A stretch of DNA of 14,899 nt from Armatimonadota bacterium (GCA_023392285.1 JAEVZK010000065.1:1-14899), one strand, 5' to 3'; positions 1 to 7,645 are shown, counted from the stretch's first letter. A program made the numbers and translations. The notes: generated from the sequence alone by a model not told the origin.

Positions 1-1525
1 CTTCAGTTACGGGAAGGATTTCGTGAACACCAACGCGGCCTCGATATCCCGTGTTGTTGCATTTAGGGCAGCCAACGGGACCGAATACGGAATCGGGGAC
101 AAATCCCACCGTCCCCTCGATGAACGGCTTCTCACTATCAGCAACTTTGGTTGGCTGCTTGCAATCAACACAAAGCGTTCGAAGAAGGCGCTGGGCTACG
201 ACACCCACCAATGAAGTGCTTAAGAGATACGGCTCGACTCCCATGTCGAGGAGGCGCGGAACGGAGCTTGGCGCATCGTTTGCATGAAGCGTGCTGAACA
301 CAAGGTGTCCTGTCATCGCCGCCTTGATGGCGGTTTCGGCGGTTTCGCGGTCGCGGATTTCACCAACCAGGACTACGTCCGGATCTTGCCTCAGAATCGC
401 GCGAAGCTGAGCGGCAAATGTAAGGCCCGCCTTTTCGTTCACCTGAGACTGGTTGATTCCGGCTAGATCGTATTCAACCGGATCTTCGCAAGTCATGATG
501 TTCGTCTCGACGTCCTTGATCTCATTGATCGCGGCGTACAGCGTCGTCGTTTTTCCGCTACCCGTTGGACCTGTGACCAAGATCATCCCGTGCGGACGCA
601 TGATCATATTCCGGAACAACTCGGCATTGAAATCGCTGAAGCCGAGTTGGTCGAGGCTCTTCAGCGCTACGGCTCGGTCGAGCACACGCATGACCACGCG
701 CGAGCCGTAAAGCGTAGGGAGAACGCTGACGCGAAGGTCCATCGAACGCTTCCCACCGCGAATTTCTATTCGTCCGTCTTGTGGCTGTCGATGGTTTGCG
801 ATATCCAGATCTGCCATGATCTTGATCCGGGCAACAACCATTCTCAGGAGTGGTCCCGGAACTTCTCGAATCCTTTGCAGGCGACCGTCGACTCGGTATC
901 GCAGTTCTGCGTGTCCCGCTCGAGGCTCAAGGTGAATGTCGCTCGCGCCCATATCAAGCGCGTCTCCGATGATTTGGTTCACCATGCCGATCACCGGTCG
1001 AGTTTCTTCTTCCGTGATCTTGTCTTCGACTTCGCTGGGGCTATCCACATCGGCTAAGGCTGCGCTAACGAAATTGTCGAAGTTTCCGGTGAAGGAGGTG
1101 TCGTCTGGATAAAGTGCCTTGAGTGTGGCGGCGATTTGATTGTCCGCGACCTGGACGGGGTTTATGCGCAGCTTTGTAATTGCGTAGAGATGATCGACTA
1201 CTTCTAGGTCACCCGGGTTCTTCATCGCAACGGTCAATGTGTTGCCAACCAGTTCGACCGGGATTAGGTTCTCCTTGATACAAAGATCAGCGGGAACTCT
1301 CTTCACCGCGTTCTCGTCAGGCGGATTCTCGTGAAGGTCCCATGCGGCGACGTTCTGCTGGTCAGCCAGCGCCGCGCGAATCTGCTCCTCCGTGGCGATT
1401 TTAAGCGTCACCAGAACTTCTCCCAACGGCAAGCCCGACGTTCGCTGATGAGCTAGCGCCAAATCGAGTTGCTCGGGGCTCACCCCGTGCTCGATAATCA
1501 AATCTCCAAGCCGTTTTCGAGTCAT
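1..1525 (-). CDS. Type IV pilus / type II secretion assembly ATPase (PilB/GspE family), 3' end cut by window
   Basis: Cytoplasmic hexameric ATPase that powers polymerisation of prepilins. The minus-strand frame is open from the start to the window edge (about 508 residues visible; probably about 60 C-terminal residues are missing). The N-terminus (RLGDLIIEHG..., residues ~5-70) resembles an MshEN/T2SSE N-domain. Walker A GPTGSGKT lies at ~319-326, a Walker B-like VVLVGEIRD at ~383-391, and a His-box STLHAND follows. A zinc-binding tetracysteine is visible as CVDC (452-455) and CPKC (486-489), followed by TGYRGRVGVHE. Two in-frame ATGs compete, at 1531 and 1525. AGGA at 1532-1535 touches the first but is 6 nt from the second, so I chose 1525. 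The cupin gene ends 36 nt upstream, so this may be the last gene of a leftward operon. PilB and GspE cannot be separated from sequence alone; the family call is very secure. Confidence 0.95.
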   Translation of the reverse strand, partial: MTRKRLGDLIIEHGVSPEQLDLALAHQRTSGLPLGEVLVTLKIATEEQIRAALADQQNVAAWDLHENPPDENAVKRVPADLCIKENLIPVELVGNTLTVAMKNPGDLEVVDHLYAITKLRINPVQVADNQIAATLKALYPDDTSFTGNFDNFVSAALADVDSPSEVEDKITEEETRPVIGMVNQIIGDALDMGASDIHLEPRAGHAELRYRVDGRLQRIREVPGPLLRMVVARIKIMADLDIANHRQPQDGRIEIRGGKRSMDLRVSVLPTLYGSRVVMRVLDRAVALKSLDQLGFSDFNAELFRNMIMRPHGMILVTGPTGSGKTTTLYAAINEIKDVETNIMTCEDPVEYDLAGINQSQVNEKAGLTFAAQLRAILRQDPDVVLVGEIRDRETAETAIKAAMTGHLVFSTLHANDAPSSVPRLLDMGVEPYLLSTSLVGVVAQRLLRTLCVDCKQPTKVADSEKPFIEGTVGFVPDSVFGPVGCPKCNNTGYRGRVGVHEILPVTE

Positions 1526-1561
1526 CGCCATTCCTAGTTATCGGCAGGGAGGAACCGAAAA

Positions 1562-1936
1562 CTAAGGCTTCTCTTTCACTATCTGCTGCGAATCTACTCC
1601 CATCGCACCGGGAGGGGAGAGCAGATCGAGTATTAGGGAGTCTTCGAGAGCGGTCACTTCGTGGGGTATTTCGCTTGGAAGATGAAGGACCTGTCCCCCA
1701 GTCATCTCAAACTCTTCACGCTCTGGCGATCCGGGCTGGCCAACGCCCCATCGCACCCGTCCGCTCAGCACACAGGCAATCTGTTCACTTTCATGCTGGT
1801 GAAGCTCCACTTTGCAGCCAGCCTCGAGGCGGACGCGAGCGACCAGAATACGCTCACCCGTGACTTTCTGGCGGGTGAGGAGAGGGATTGGCTGATCACC
1901 CTCGATATCGATCCAAGAGTAGAGTCGGGCTTTCAT
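1562..1936 (-). CDS. Small single-domain cupin protein
   Basis: A 124-aa one-domain cupin (Cupin_2 type), predicted cytoplasmic. The first cupin motif is visible as G40, H46-x-H48, E51-Q52 and G59 (HQHESEQIACVLSG). The residue at the usual Glu ligand position is Gln52, preceded by Glu51. The second motif carries G81, P87 and H92 (LPSEIPHEV). So a metal site of two or three His plus Glu/Gln is likely. Such proteins range from sugar isomerases and dioxygenases to metal-binding sensors, and the substrate cannot be read here. The start ATG overlaps the stop of the upstream NUDIX gene (ATGA), so the two are almost certainly translated together. Confidence 0.88.
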   Translation of the reverse strand: MKARLYSWIDIEGDQPIPLLTRQKVTGERILVARVRLEAGCKVELHQHESEQIACVLSGRVRWGVGQPGSPEREEFEMTGGQVLHLPSEIPHEVTALEDSLILDLLSPPGAMGVDSQQIVKEKP

Positions 1937-2346
1937 CGCGAAAATGCAAGCCTCACGCCAAGCCTGGCGAGGGAGACGAGGGGAAGCTTCATCGCTTCCT
2001 TTCGAGTGAACCAGTCGCAGCGATCGGTGGATTCGTCGGTTTCGTGCTTCAGAGTTCCACCGGTGATGGTTGCCCTGTAGACGATTCGGATCGCTTGTGC
2101 TTCGCGATCGGGATGGCGGAAGACTTCCGAGTCGACTTTCACCAAACCGTCCAGTCGAACATCGAATCCGGTTTCTTCCTTCACTTCGCGGATCACGCCT
2201 CGTTCCGGATGCTCCCCAAAGTCGATTCCGCCGCCGGGCAGCGTCCAGCGCCCGCCTTCCAAGATCTTTTGCGAAATCCTGCAGAGAAGGATCTTCTCGT
2301 CTCGCACGATAAGCGCGTAACTGCTTATACGTTGAATTTGTTTCAA
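1933..2346 (-). CDS. NUDIX hydrolase
   Basis: A 137-aa NUDIX-domain pyrophosphohydrolase, which cleaves a nucleoside diphosphate linked to another moiety. The complete Nudix box G-x5-E-x7-REVKEE-x-GF is at residues 39-61 (G39, E45, R53, E54, E57, E58, G60), preceded by RWTLPGGG. The size is normal for a stand-alone NUDIX enzyme. The start is TTG (TTGAAACAA); no in-frame ATG precedes the conserved strand ISSYALIV. A TAACCT sequence lies 6 nt before the TTG and could be a -10 element for a near-leaderless transcript. The 3' end overlaps the cupin gene by 4 nt. The substrate (8-oxo-dGTP, ADP-ribose, others) cannot be decided from sequence. Confidence 0.92.
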   Translation of the reverse strand: MKQIQRISSYALIVRDEKILLCRISQKILEGGRWTLPGGGIDFGEHPERGVIREVKEETGFDVRLDGLVKVDSEVFRHPDREAQAIRIVYRATITGGTLKHETDESTDRCDWFTRKEAMKLPLVSLARLGVRLAFSR

Positions 2347-2383
2347 GCCTAGAGGTTACCGGTTTGAGATGAACATGTTGGTT

Positions 2384-2416
2384 CTCCCCCTCCGCCAGGA
2401 ACGGGCGGGAGGGGAG
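2384..2416. repeat. GC-rich inverted repeat between genes
   Basis: Left arm CTCCCCCTCCGCC (2384-2396), 6-nt spacer AGGAAC, right arm GGGCGGGAGGGGAG (2403-2416). The arms are near-perfect complements with a one-base slip. It lies 13 nt past the stop of the 119-aa gene and could act as a transcription barrier, but no T-run follows on either strand. Its sequence resembles the repeat block at 7904-8040, so it may belong to a dispersed repeat family. Confidence 0.6.
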
Positions 2417-2429
2417 CGGTTCGGCGGCG

Positions 2430-2789
2430 CTATCGCAGGATGAGCGCCTTCCTGATCGTGTGTGCTTCCTGATCGGCGGGCCTGATCTGCCAGAAGCGAG
2501 AGTTATGACTGCACACGAATTTCTCCTTCTTGCCAGTCTTCAAATCTCTCGCCATCAGCAACAGACACCGCATCTGCGGCTGCACCTCGATGACGTCGAG
2601 TGCTACTCGTCCGAAATGTGCCTGAATATCAAAATATTCGCCCCTTCCGTCCGAGAGTACATGAATCGAGACGGGCGTTTCGGTTTGCCGCCTCCGTCGC
2701 TGTAGCCCCATCCTTGAGGCGTCCGCGGGTCGGACGACGACCCTTGCGCCCATCCGCGCGAACTGCTTTTCGAGCAGGATGGTGTCCAA
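2430..2789 (-). CDS. Conserved-looking hypothetical protein, 119 aa
   Basis: I do not recognise this family. The protein is basic and soluble, with no signal peptide or membrane segment. The N-terminus has an Arg-rich stretch (LQRRRRQ, ~29-35). The middle reads SIHVLSDGRGEYFDIQAHFG, and the C-terminus FVCSHNSRFWQIRPADQEAH. The regular hydrophobic/charged alternation looks like a small folded beta-rich domain. The start is TTG at 2789. It is supported by a strong Shine-Dalgarno AAGGAG (2796-2801) with a 6-nt spacer, and no in-frame ATG lies nearby. It is the first full-length gene of the leftward group and may share a transcript with the NUDIX gene, although an 83-nt gap with an inverted repeat separates them. 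Confidence 0.7.
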   Translation of the reverse strand: MDTILLEKQFARMGARVVVRPADASRMGLQRRRRQTETPVSIHVLSDGRGEYFDIQAHFGRVALDVIEVQPQMRCLLLMARDLKTGKKEKFVCSHNSRFWQIRPADQEAHTIRKALILR

Positions 2790-2795
2790 TGGTTT

Positions 2796-2801
2796 CTCCT
2801 T
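2796..2801 (-). promoter_or_regulatory. Shine-Dalgarno AAGGAG fixing a TTG start
   Basis: AAGGAG on the minus strand, 6 nt before TTG at 2789. It decides the start of the 119-aa gene, where no ATG is available. Confidence 0.7.
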
Positions 2802-2833
2802 GAGAATTGCTGCTCTCTACTCGGAGCAATGAG

Positions 2834-2849
2834 CGGCTCGGGTGAGCCG
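2834..2849 (-). other. Small hairpin upstream of the 119-aa gene
   Basis: CGGCTC (2834-2839), loop GGGT, GAGCCG (2844-2849): a perfect 6-bp stem in the presumed 5' leader of the minus-strand gene at 2430-2789. It lies between the possible 15-codon leader ORF and the Shine-Dalgarno. No U-run follows, so it is not a classical terminator. Confidence 0.35.
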
Positions 2850-2863
2850 AGATTGAGTCGGGC

Positions 2864-2911
2864 CTAGGCGGCCACGATCGAAGCCGCCAAGGTAAAGATG
2901 GTCTGATTCAT
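2864..2911 (-). CDS. Possible 15-codon leader peptide
   Basis: A minus-strand mini-ORF encodes MNQTIFTLAASIVAA and stops at TAG. It has its own Shine-Dalgarno AGAGGA (2917-2922) 5 nt before the ATG. Its last codons lie inside a 10-bp stem (2863-2872 with 2883-2892, one mismatch), and a second hairpin (2834-2849) follows before the ribosome binding site of the 119-aa gene. This arrangement is like a translated leader that controls a downstream gene. It may instead be a decayed signal-peptide coding start, as the peptide resembles the beginning of an exported protein, or chance. The codons show no run of a single amino acid typical of amino-acid attenuators. The stretch 2923-3030 holds nothing further that I can support. 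Confidence 0.3.
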   Translation of the reverse strand: MNQTIFTLAASIVAA

Positions 2912-3030
2912 TAATTTCCTCTGGCGATGTGGGCAGATGCCCGAATCTATTATCCATGCATCAAGGGATCCGATGGTGCCAACGACCTACGACTATGGGC
3001 CACGCACCGCGATTCTGGCGCAAAGGAGGC

Positions 3031-4107
3031 TCAGAAGTAGTCCATGCAGTAGACGCGCGAAGGCGGAAGCACTGCTTGGACGCGCTCCCAAGCTTCGCTG
3101 CCGTCGCCCCTTAGATGATCGAGGTCGGCGGCGCTGGGTTCGCCCAAGAACACCTGCACTGCTTCTTGCGGGGAAATCAGGAGCCCGCCTGAGCCGATTT
3201 GACCTAGGATCTGGTCCTCGATCGTAAAAGGAAATTCCTCGTCTGACACCGACGCCCAAGCCGCCTCCGCGTTGATGATTCGGTACATGATCGGACGGTC
3301 CATCTGCGCCTTCACTCCCTGATCCAGATAACGAAAGAGAAATGGACTGTCGCTGGGTTCGTGCCAGATGAGGTTGGTCTTGTTAATCGCGGTGCCAGCT
3401 AAAACCGAGAGAATGGATTCATAACCCGCCTGGGTGTTCCAAATGACCTCGACAATCGCTTGATCTTCCCAAAAAGCAACGTCGTGCTCGACGATCGCAT
3501 AGGCTTCAACCGGGTCGCCGGCAGCATAAATGTGCCGCGAATCGTTGACGATGCGGCCCCAGTGCATGTTTTTCCGGGTGTTCATGCCGGAATACTTCCG
3601 AGCAAAACCCTCATAGCAGTCCTGAACCAAAGCGTACTGATCCGAGTTGAGGCGGCGAATCGGCAGGTTGGCTCGAAGGGACGGAAGGCGATGATTGGGG
3701 CAGGTGATCTTTAGCTTCATGCCGCAATTCTCGTAGCCGAAGCGGCGGTAATAGCTTTCTCGGAACGCATAAAGGGAGGCGAGAATATAACCTTGGCGCC
3801 GCATCTCCTGGATCGCCCAAGTCATCATCGCCGAGCCGACTCCGGATTGACGAAATTCCGGTAGAACTGCAACCCCAGCAATGCCCCCGGTTTTCCAAGT
3901 GGCCGCAGAGCCGCGGGTGGACTCCATATCCATGACCACAAACGTGCCGACCACTCGACCGTCCATCTCGGCCACATACGGAGTTGCCGATCGATAGACT
4001 TGCTCCTCGACCGGAATGGGTCTGCCGCTGTTATACGTCATCGCCCGTACATGGAATGTCTGCTCTCGATCCTCGGGAGTGTACGGTCGCACGATGATGT
4101 TGCTCAT
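3031..4107 (-). CDS. Eis-like GNAT N-acetyltransferase
   Basis: A 358-aa acetyl-CoA-dependent acyltransferase of the Eis family: an N-terminal GNAT domain, a second GNAT-like fold and a C-terminal SCP2-like region. The acetyl-CoA P-loop is at ~78-94 (GVAVLPEFRQSGVGSAM). The Eis signature SLYAFRESYYRRFGYE is at ~111-126 and contains the Tyr that serves as general acid in this family. The protein ends in ...DYF. Eis enzymes use the C-terminal Phe carboxylate in catalysis, so the end looks intact. The frame stays open upstream to 4341, but MSNIIVRPYT (ATG at 4107) is the natural N-terminus. CATACT lies 7 nt before this ATG, suggesting a near-leaderless transcript. It is divergent from the DUF5916 gene. 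The physiological substrate is unknown; Eis relatives acetylate amines, including aminoglycosides. Confidence 0.9.
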   Translation of the reverse strand: MSNIIVRPYTPEDREQTFHVRAMTYNSGRPIPVEEQVYRSATPYVAEMDGRVVGTFVVMDMESTRGSAATWKTGGIAGVAVLPEFRQSGVGSAMMTWAIQEMRRQGYILASLYAFRESYYRRFGYENCGMKLKITCPNHRLPSLRANLPIRRLNSDQYALVQDCYEGFARKYSGMNTRKNMHWGRIVNDSRHIYAAGDPVEAYAIVEHDVAFWEDQAIVEVIWNTQAGYESILSVLAGTAINKTNLIWHEPSDSPFLFRYLDQGVKAQMDRPIMYRIINAEAAWASVSDEEFPFTIEDQILGQIGSGGLLISPQEAVQVFLGEPSAADLDHLRGDGSEAWERVQAVLPPSRVYCMDYF

Positions 4108-4203
4108 CAGCTTAAGTATGAACGCTTGCGTGGCATCGGCAGAGGTGAATTGTTCGAGCCAAATTGCCTGTATATCTCGAATCGCTGGAAATAAAATGGA
4201 GAT
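4108..4203. promoter_or_regulatory. Divergent promoter region
   Basis: This 96-nt gap separates two outward-reading genes. On the minus strand CATACT (4115-4120) is 7 nt from ATG 4107. On the plus strand TAAAAT (4192-4197) is 6 nt from TTG 4204. Both look like -10 elements with transcription starting at or next to the start codon. No convincing -35 (TTGACA-like) sits 16-18 nt upstream of either. Confidence 0.45.
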
Positions 4204-6177
4204 TTGATTCAGTATGGGCGCATTGTGCGATTTTCTTTCATATTGGCACTCCTGCTGATCCCGGTATTTACCATCGCACAACAATCCAGATTTGCGGGCT
4301 CGATCATGGCTGTTGCACCCAAGATCGACGGCGTAATACAAGCTGACGAATGGTCCGCGGCGGCTCAGCAGACTGGCGGATTCGACGAGAACACAGGAGC
4401 CCCCGATCCCAACCCTGCAACCTACTATTTGGGATATGACGCCAAGTTCATCTATTTTGCCGCGAAGATTCGTGACCCACAGCCGACCCTAATTCGAGCC
4501 ACTGAGACTCGATCGAATGTCAGCGTCTCTGGCGACGACAACATGGTGTTTGCGATCGATCCGTTTGGCACGCTCAGCGACACGAATGAGTTCCAAGTCA
4601 ATCCAAACGGAGCAACCAATCTCCGAATTGCAGGGGGAAGAGCGGCGAAGAGGGAATGGCTGGGCGAAATTCAAGCCAAAGGCAGAATCACCGCAGACGG
4701 GTGGGAAGTGGAGGCTCGGGTGCCTTGGTCCGTTCTGCGTTTACCAGGGGCAGGGAAGCGAGACCTCCGAGTCTCGTTCGGGCACGTAGTGGCGCGAACT
4801 GGAAGAAACTATTCCATTGATGATCTCTCCTCCAACCAATCCAGCAAAAATTTCGGCATTTGGAGCGCGGTCGAAGTACCCAAAGTCGCCCTCGACCGCG
4901 CCCTCAAGCTGCTCCCGTACACCTACGGCGGCGTAGATCGAGACGGCATCGTGGCGAACGCCGGCCTTGATTTCAAAATCCCGGCCACAAGCGAAATCGA
5001 TCTCGTTGGCAGCATCAATCCAGACTTCCGGAACATCGAGAATCAGGTGCTCTCCATAGACTTCAGCTACTTCGAGAGGCTTGCCGGGGAAAGCCGCCCT
5101 TTCTTCCTGGAGGGCAACCAATATTTCCAGACCTCAGGAGACGCCCCACTCTTTGTGAGCCAGCGAATCGATGGCTTCGATCTCGGAACCAAGATCTACG
5201 GAAAACTGGGCGAACGCGGCACCCTCGGGTTCCTCAATACGATCGACTTCGGCAACGAGGTGAATACCGTCGGCTCGTACAATTACAGCATCGACTCGCG
5301 TACGAGCGCGGGAGTAGCGATCGCCAACCAGCAGCTATCGGGAAACAGCAATACCGGCACGTTTCTCCGGTTCAATCACGACCTCGGTCCCTACAGCTTC
5401 TTTGCCCAGCACATGACCACCAGCGACGACTCCGAAGGCAGCGGACACCGATACAACACCGGCGTCGTCTACAACGGCACATCTATGTTCGGAATTCTCG
5501 AATACGTCGAGATTTCTCCCCACTTCCTACCTCGCCTGGGATTCGCGCCAGAACGCGACTTTCGAGCCGTCAACACTTACCTCAATTTCTTCAAGCCGGT
5601 AAAGTTCGGCCCCGTAACCGAAGCTGGACTGAATGCGGGATATTTCGATTCCCGCACCTTTGAAAACACGCCCTATCGGAAAACGCTCGACCTCGGCGGC
5701 TACATCGTCATCAAAGACACCACGCTGGTCAATGCCGACTTCAACTATCAGGAGTTCGAGGGCTTCAAAGACTCGGTGTTTTCCTTCTACCTCTCGCGCC
5801 CCAGAGGCGATCCTTACCGTCACGTTCAGCTGAACACCGTCTTTGGCAACATCGCCGGGCATAGCTACCGCTCGATCGCGCCCAGCGTTGCCTACCGGCC
5901 GGTGAAGAACCTTCAGCTCCTGCTAAGCTACCAGCTCGTCGACCATTTCGACACAGAAGATCAGACGATTTTCAGCGCCAACTATGACCTGAATCAGAGC
6001 GACGCCATCGGCGGACGCTTCGTCAAGCGAAACAGCGACATGAACTTCTACATCGCCTTTAGGCGCGCGGGAAATCGAGGCAACGAATACTTCCTCATCC
6101 TCGGTGATCCAAACGCCCTAACCTTTCGCCCGAGCCTCATCCTGAAAGCAACCTTCCCGCTCCAGCTCAAATTCTAA
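4204..6177 (+). CDS. Secreted DUF5916 protein: CBM9-like domain plus outer-membrane beta-barrel
   Basis: 657 aa. The signal peptide is ~1-25 (RFSFILALLLIPVFTIA, then QQ). A CBM9-like sandwich spans ~36-220, beginning IDGVIQADEW and including YYLGYDAKFIYFAAKIRD and WEVEARVPWSVL. The DUF5916 region follows, with its hallmark NPDFRNIENQ ... SRPFFLEGNQYF at ~272-308. The rest is alternating polar/aromatic strands, ending in ATFPLQLKF with a terminal Phe as in outer-membrane barrels. The family is usually found in the outer membrane with unknown substrate, and is sometimes compared with carbohydrate-active proteins. The start is TTG 4204; an in-frame GTG at 4225 would give a tighter signal peptide (MRFSFILALLL). 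It is followed after 4 nt by the cytochrome/monooxygenase gene, so they form one operon. Confidence 0.9.
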   Translation: MIQYGRIVRFSFILALLLIPVFTIAQQSRFAGSIMAVAPKIDGVIQADEWSAAAQQTGGFDENTGAPDPNPATYYLGYDAKFIYFAAKIRDPQPTLIRATETRSNVSVSGDDNMVFAIDPFGTLSDTNEFQVNPNGATNLRIAGGRAAKREWLGEIQAKGRITADGWEVEARVPWSVLRLPGAGKRDLRVSFGHVVARTGRNYSIDDLSSNQSSKNFGIWSAVEVPKVALDRALKLLPYTYGGVDRDGIVANAGLDFKIPATSEIDLVGSINPDFRNIENQVLSIDFSYFERLAGESRPFFLEGNQYFQTSGDAPLFVSQRIDGFDLGTKIYGKLGERGTLGFLNTIDFGNEVNTVGSYNYSIDSRTSAGVAIANQQLSGNSNTGTFLRFNHDLGPYSFFAQHMTTSDDSEGSGHRYNTGVVYNGTSMFGILEYVEISPHFLPRLGFAPERDFRAVNTYLNFFKPVKFGPVTEAGLNAGYFDSRTFENTPYRKTLDLGGYIVIKDTTLVNADFNYQEFEGFKDSVFSFYLSRPRGDPYRHVQLNTVFGNIAGHSYRSIAPSVAYRPVKNLQLLLSYQLVDHFDTEDQTIFSANYDLNQSDAIGGRFVKRNSDMNFYIAFRRAGNRGNEYFLILGDPNALTFRPSLILKATFPLQLKF

Positions 6178-6181
6178 TACA

Positions 6182-7465
6182 ATGGAAGCTATGTTGGGCA
6201 GACTGTCCCTTTTTGCCGCCTCCATTTCGGTTCTAGCCTTCGCCCTAGTCTCGGGCAAAGACGAGAAGCCAAAGCCCGCCCCGAAGCCCTTGAAGGCGAC
6301 CTACTCGGCGAGCGTAGCCAAGATTCTCAATGATCACTGCGTCGAATGTCACCGCCCCGGCGAAGTTGCACCCTTCTCATTGATCGGCTACGACAACGCA
6401 AAGAAGTGGGCCACCATGGCTGCAACCGTCACCGCATCGGGTCAAATGCCTCCCTGGAAAGCCGAACACGGCTATGGAGAGTTCCTCGATGAGAATCGAC
6501 TCACCGATCAGGAAAAGCAAGCTCTGGCGAACTGGGCGAAGGCAGGAGCGCCGCGCGGCGATGGCAAGAATGAGCCAGCTCCCCCCAAAGCGGCGGGAGA
6601 ATGGTCGCTCGGCACCCCCGACATCGTTCTCGAAATGCCAAAGCCGTTCAACGTACCCGCAGAAGGCGCGGATGTTTACCGCATGTTTGTCATGAAGAAC
6701 GACTTCAAAGAACCCGTCTGGGTGCGGGGAATGACCGTGAAGCCGGGCAACAAGTCGGTAGTTCACCACGTCATCGCCTTCCTCGACAGCACCGGTCGCT
6801 CGCTCACGCTGGAGCAGGAGGAAAAGGATGGCCAGCCCGGCTATGCCAGCTTCGGCGGCCCTGGCTTCCTACCCAGCGGCAGCCTCGGCGGATGGGCGCC
6901 CGGTCTTCGAACACGTCTCACCCCAGAAGGCACCGCCTTCCAGATCAGGCCAGGCGAGAAACTCGTCCTCCAGGTTCACTACCACCCGACCGGCAAGGCG
7001 GAAGTCGATCAGACGAAGGTCGGGCTATACACGAGCAAGGTGCCCGTCAAACACGAAATGTTCCTGCGATGGATGCTGAACCCCCTCGTGAATATCGCCC
7101 CCGGCGATAAGGCCCAAAAAGTCACCTGGCAGAGCCGTGTTGGCGAGGATGTCAAGGTCTACGCCCTCATGCCGCACATGCATCTGCTCGGCAAGTCGAT
7201 GAAGGCATGGGCCGAGCTGCCCAATGGAAGCGTCCAACCCCTGATCTGGGTCAAGGATTGGGACTTCAATTGGCAGCTGAACTACCTCCTGAAAGAGCCG
7301 CTGAGCCTGCCGAAGGGCACCGTCATCAAGATGGAGTCGATCTACGACAACTCCTCCGACAATCCCTTCAACCCGAGCAATCCACCTAAGCGGGTGCGGT
7401 TCGGAGAGGAGACCACCGATGAGATGATGCTCCTCATCGCCGCCTACACCGTAGATCGAAACTAA
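6182..7465 (+). CDS. Exported cytochrome c - copper type II monooxygenase-like fusion protein
   Basis: 427 aa. The N-terminal signal segment is ~1-24 (LFAASISVLAFALVSG). A c-type haem domain spans ~40-122: CVECH at 53-57 binds haem covalently, and M89 in QMPPW is the likely distal ligand. A domain resembling the copper type II ascorbate-dependent monooxygenases (PHM/DBH fold) follows at ~145-425. Copper-ligand candidates are H195-H196 (VVHHVI), H266/H268 (VHYHP), H332/H334 (PHMHLLGKSM) and a Met in TTDEMM (415-416), matching the His-His, His, His-x-His and Met pattern of that family. It is predicted periplasmic. Electrons could pass from the haem to the copper site, with the substrate unknown. 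An alternative start is ATG 6191. It is co-transcribed with the DUF5916 gene, so the two may act together on an imported compound (inference). Confidence 0.88.
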   Translation: MEAMLGRLSLFAASISVLAFALVSGKDEKPKPAPKPLKATYSASVAKILNDHCVECHRPGEVAPFSLIGYDNAKKWATMAATVTASGQMPPWKAEHGYGEFLDENRLTDQEKQALANWAKAGAPRGDGKNEPAPPKAAGEWSLGTPDIVLEMPKPFNVPAEGADVYRMFVMKNDFKEPVWVRGMTVKPGNKSVVHHVIAFLDSTGRSLTLEQEEKDGQPGYASFGGPGFLPSGSLGGWAPGLRTRLTPEGTAFQIRPGEKLVLQVHYHPTGKAEVDQTKVGLYTSKVPVKHEMFLRWMLNPLVNIAPGDKAQKVTWQSRVGEDVKVYALMPHMHLLGKSMKAWAELPNGSVQPLIWVKDWDFNWQLNYLLKEPLSLPKGTVIKMESIYDNSSDNPFNPSNPPKRVRFGEETTDEMMLLIAAYTVDRN

Positions 7466-7498
7466 CAGAACCGCGCCCAAAGCCGTCCACATTTGCAT

Positions 7499-7543
7499 GC
7501 CTCAACAGCCTTGCTGTTGAGGCCATAGGCTAACTAGAGCCTA
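7499..7543 (+). terminator. Paired hairpins after the cytochrome/monooxygenase gene
   Basis: The first stem is GCCTCAACAGC (7499-7509), loop CTT, GCTGTTGAGGC (7513-7523), a perfect 11-bp stem starting 34 nt after the stop at 7465. The second is TAGGCT (7526-7531) with AGCCTA (7538-7543), 6 bp. No T-run follows either, so termination is plausible but not proven; an mRNA 3'-stabilising role fits too. Confidence 0.5.
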
Positions 7544-7645
7544 CGATATCTAGCATACGCGGCGGCATCATGAGCATGTGGAATAGGGCTTTCGCCTTCG
7601 GAAATCGGGGAGTGGCGAGCTTATGCCGAAGCGCTCTCTTCGGTT

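Noticed and set aside
590..1057. 155-codon plus-strand frame
   Set aside because: Antisense to the PilB/GspE ATPase, whose core domain is unmistakable on the other strand.
4108..4341. N-terminal extension of the acetyltransferase to 4341
   Set aside because: It would run through the divergent promoter region and into the DUF5916 gene; the extra residues do not resemble the Eis family.
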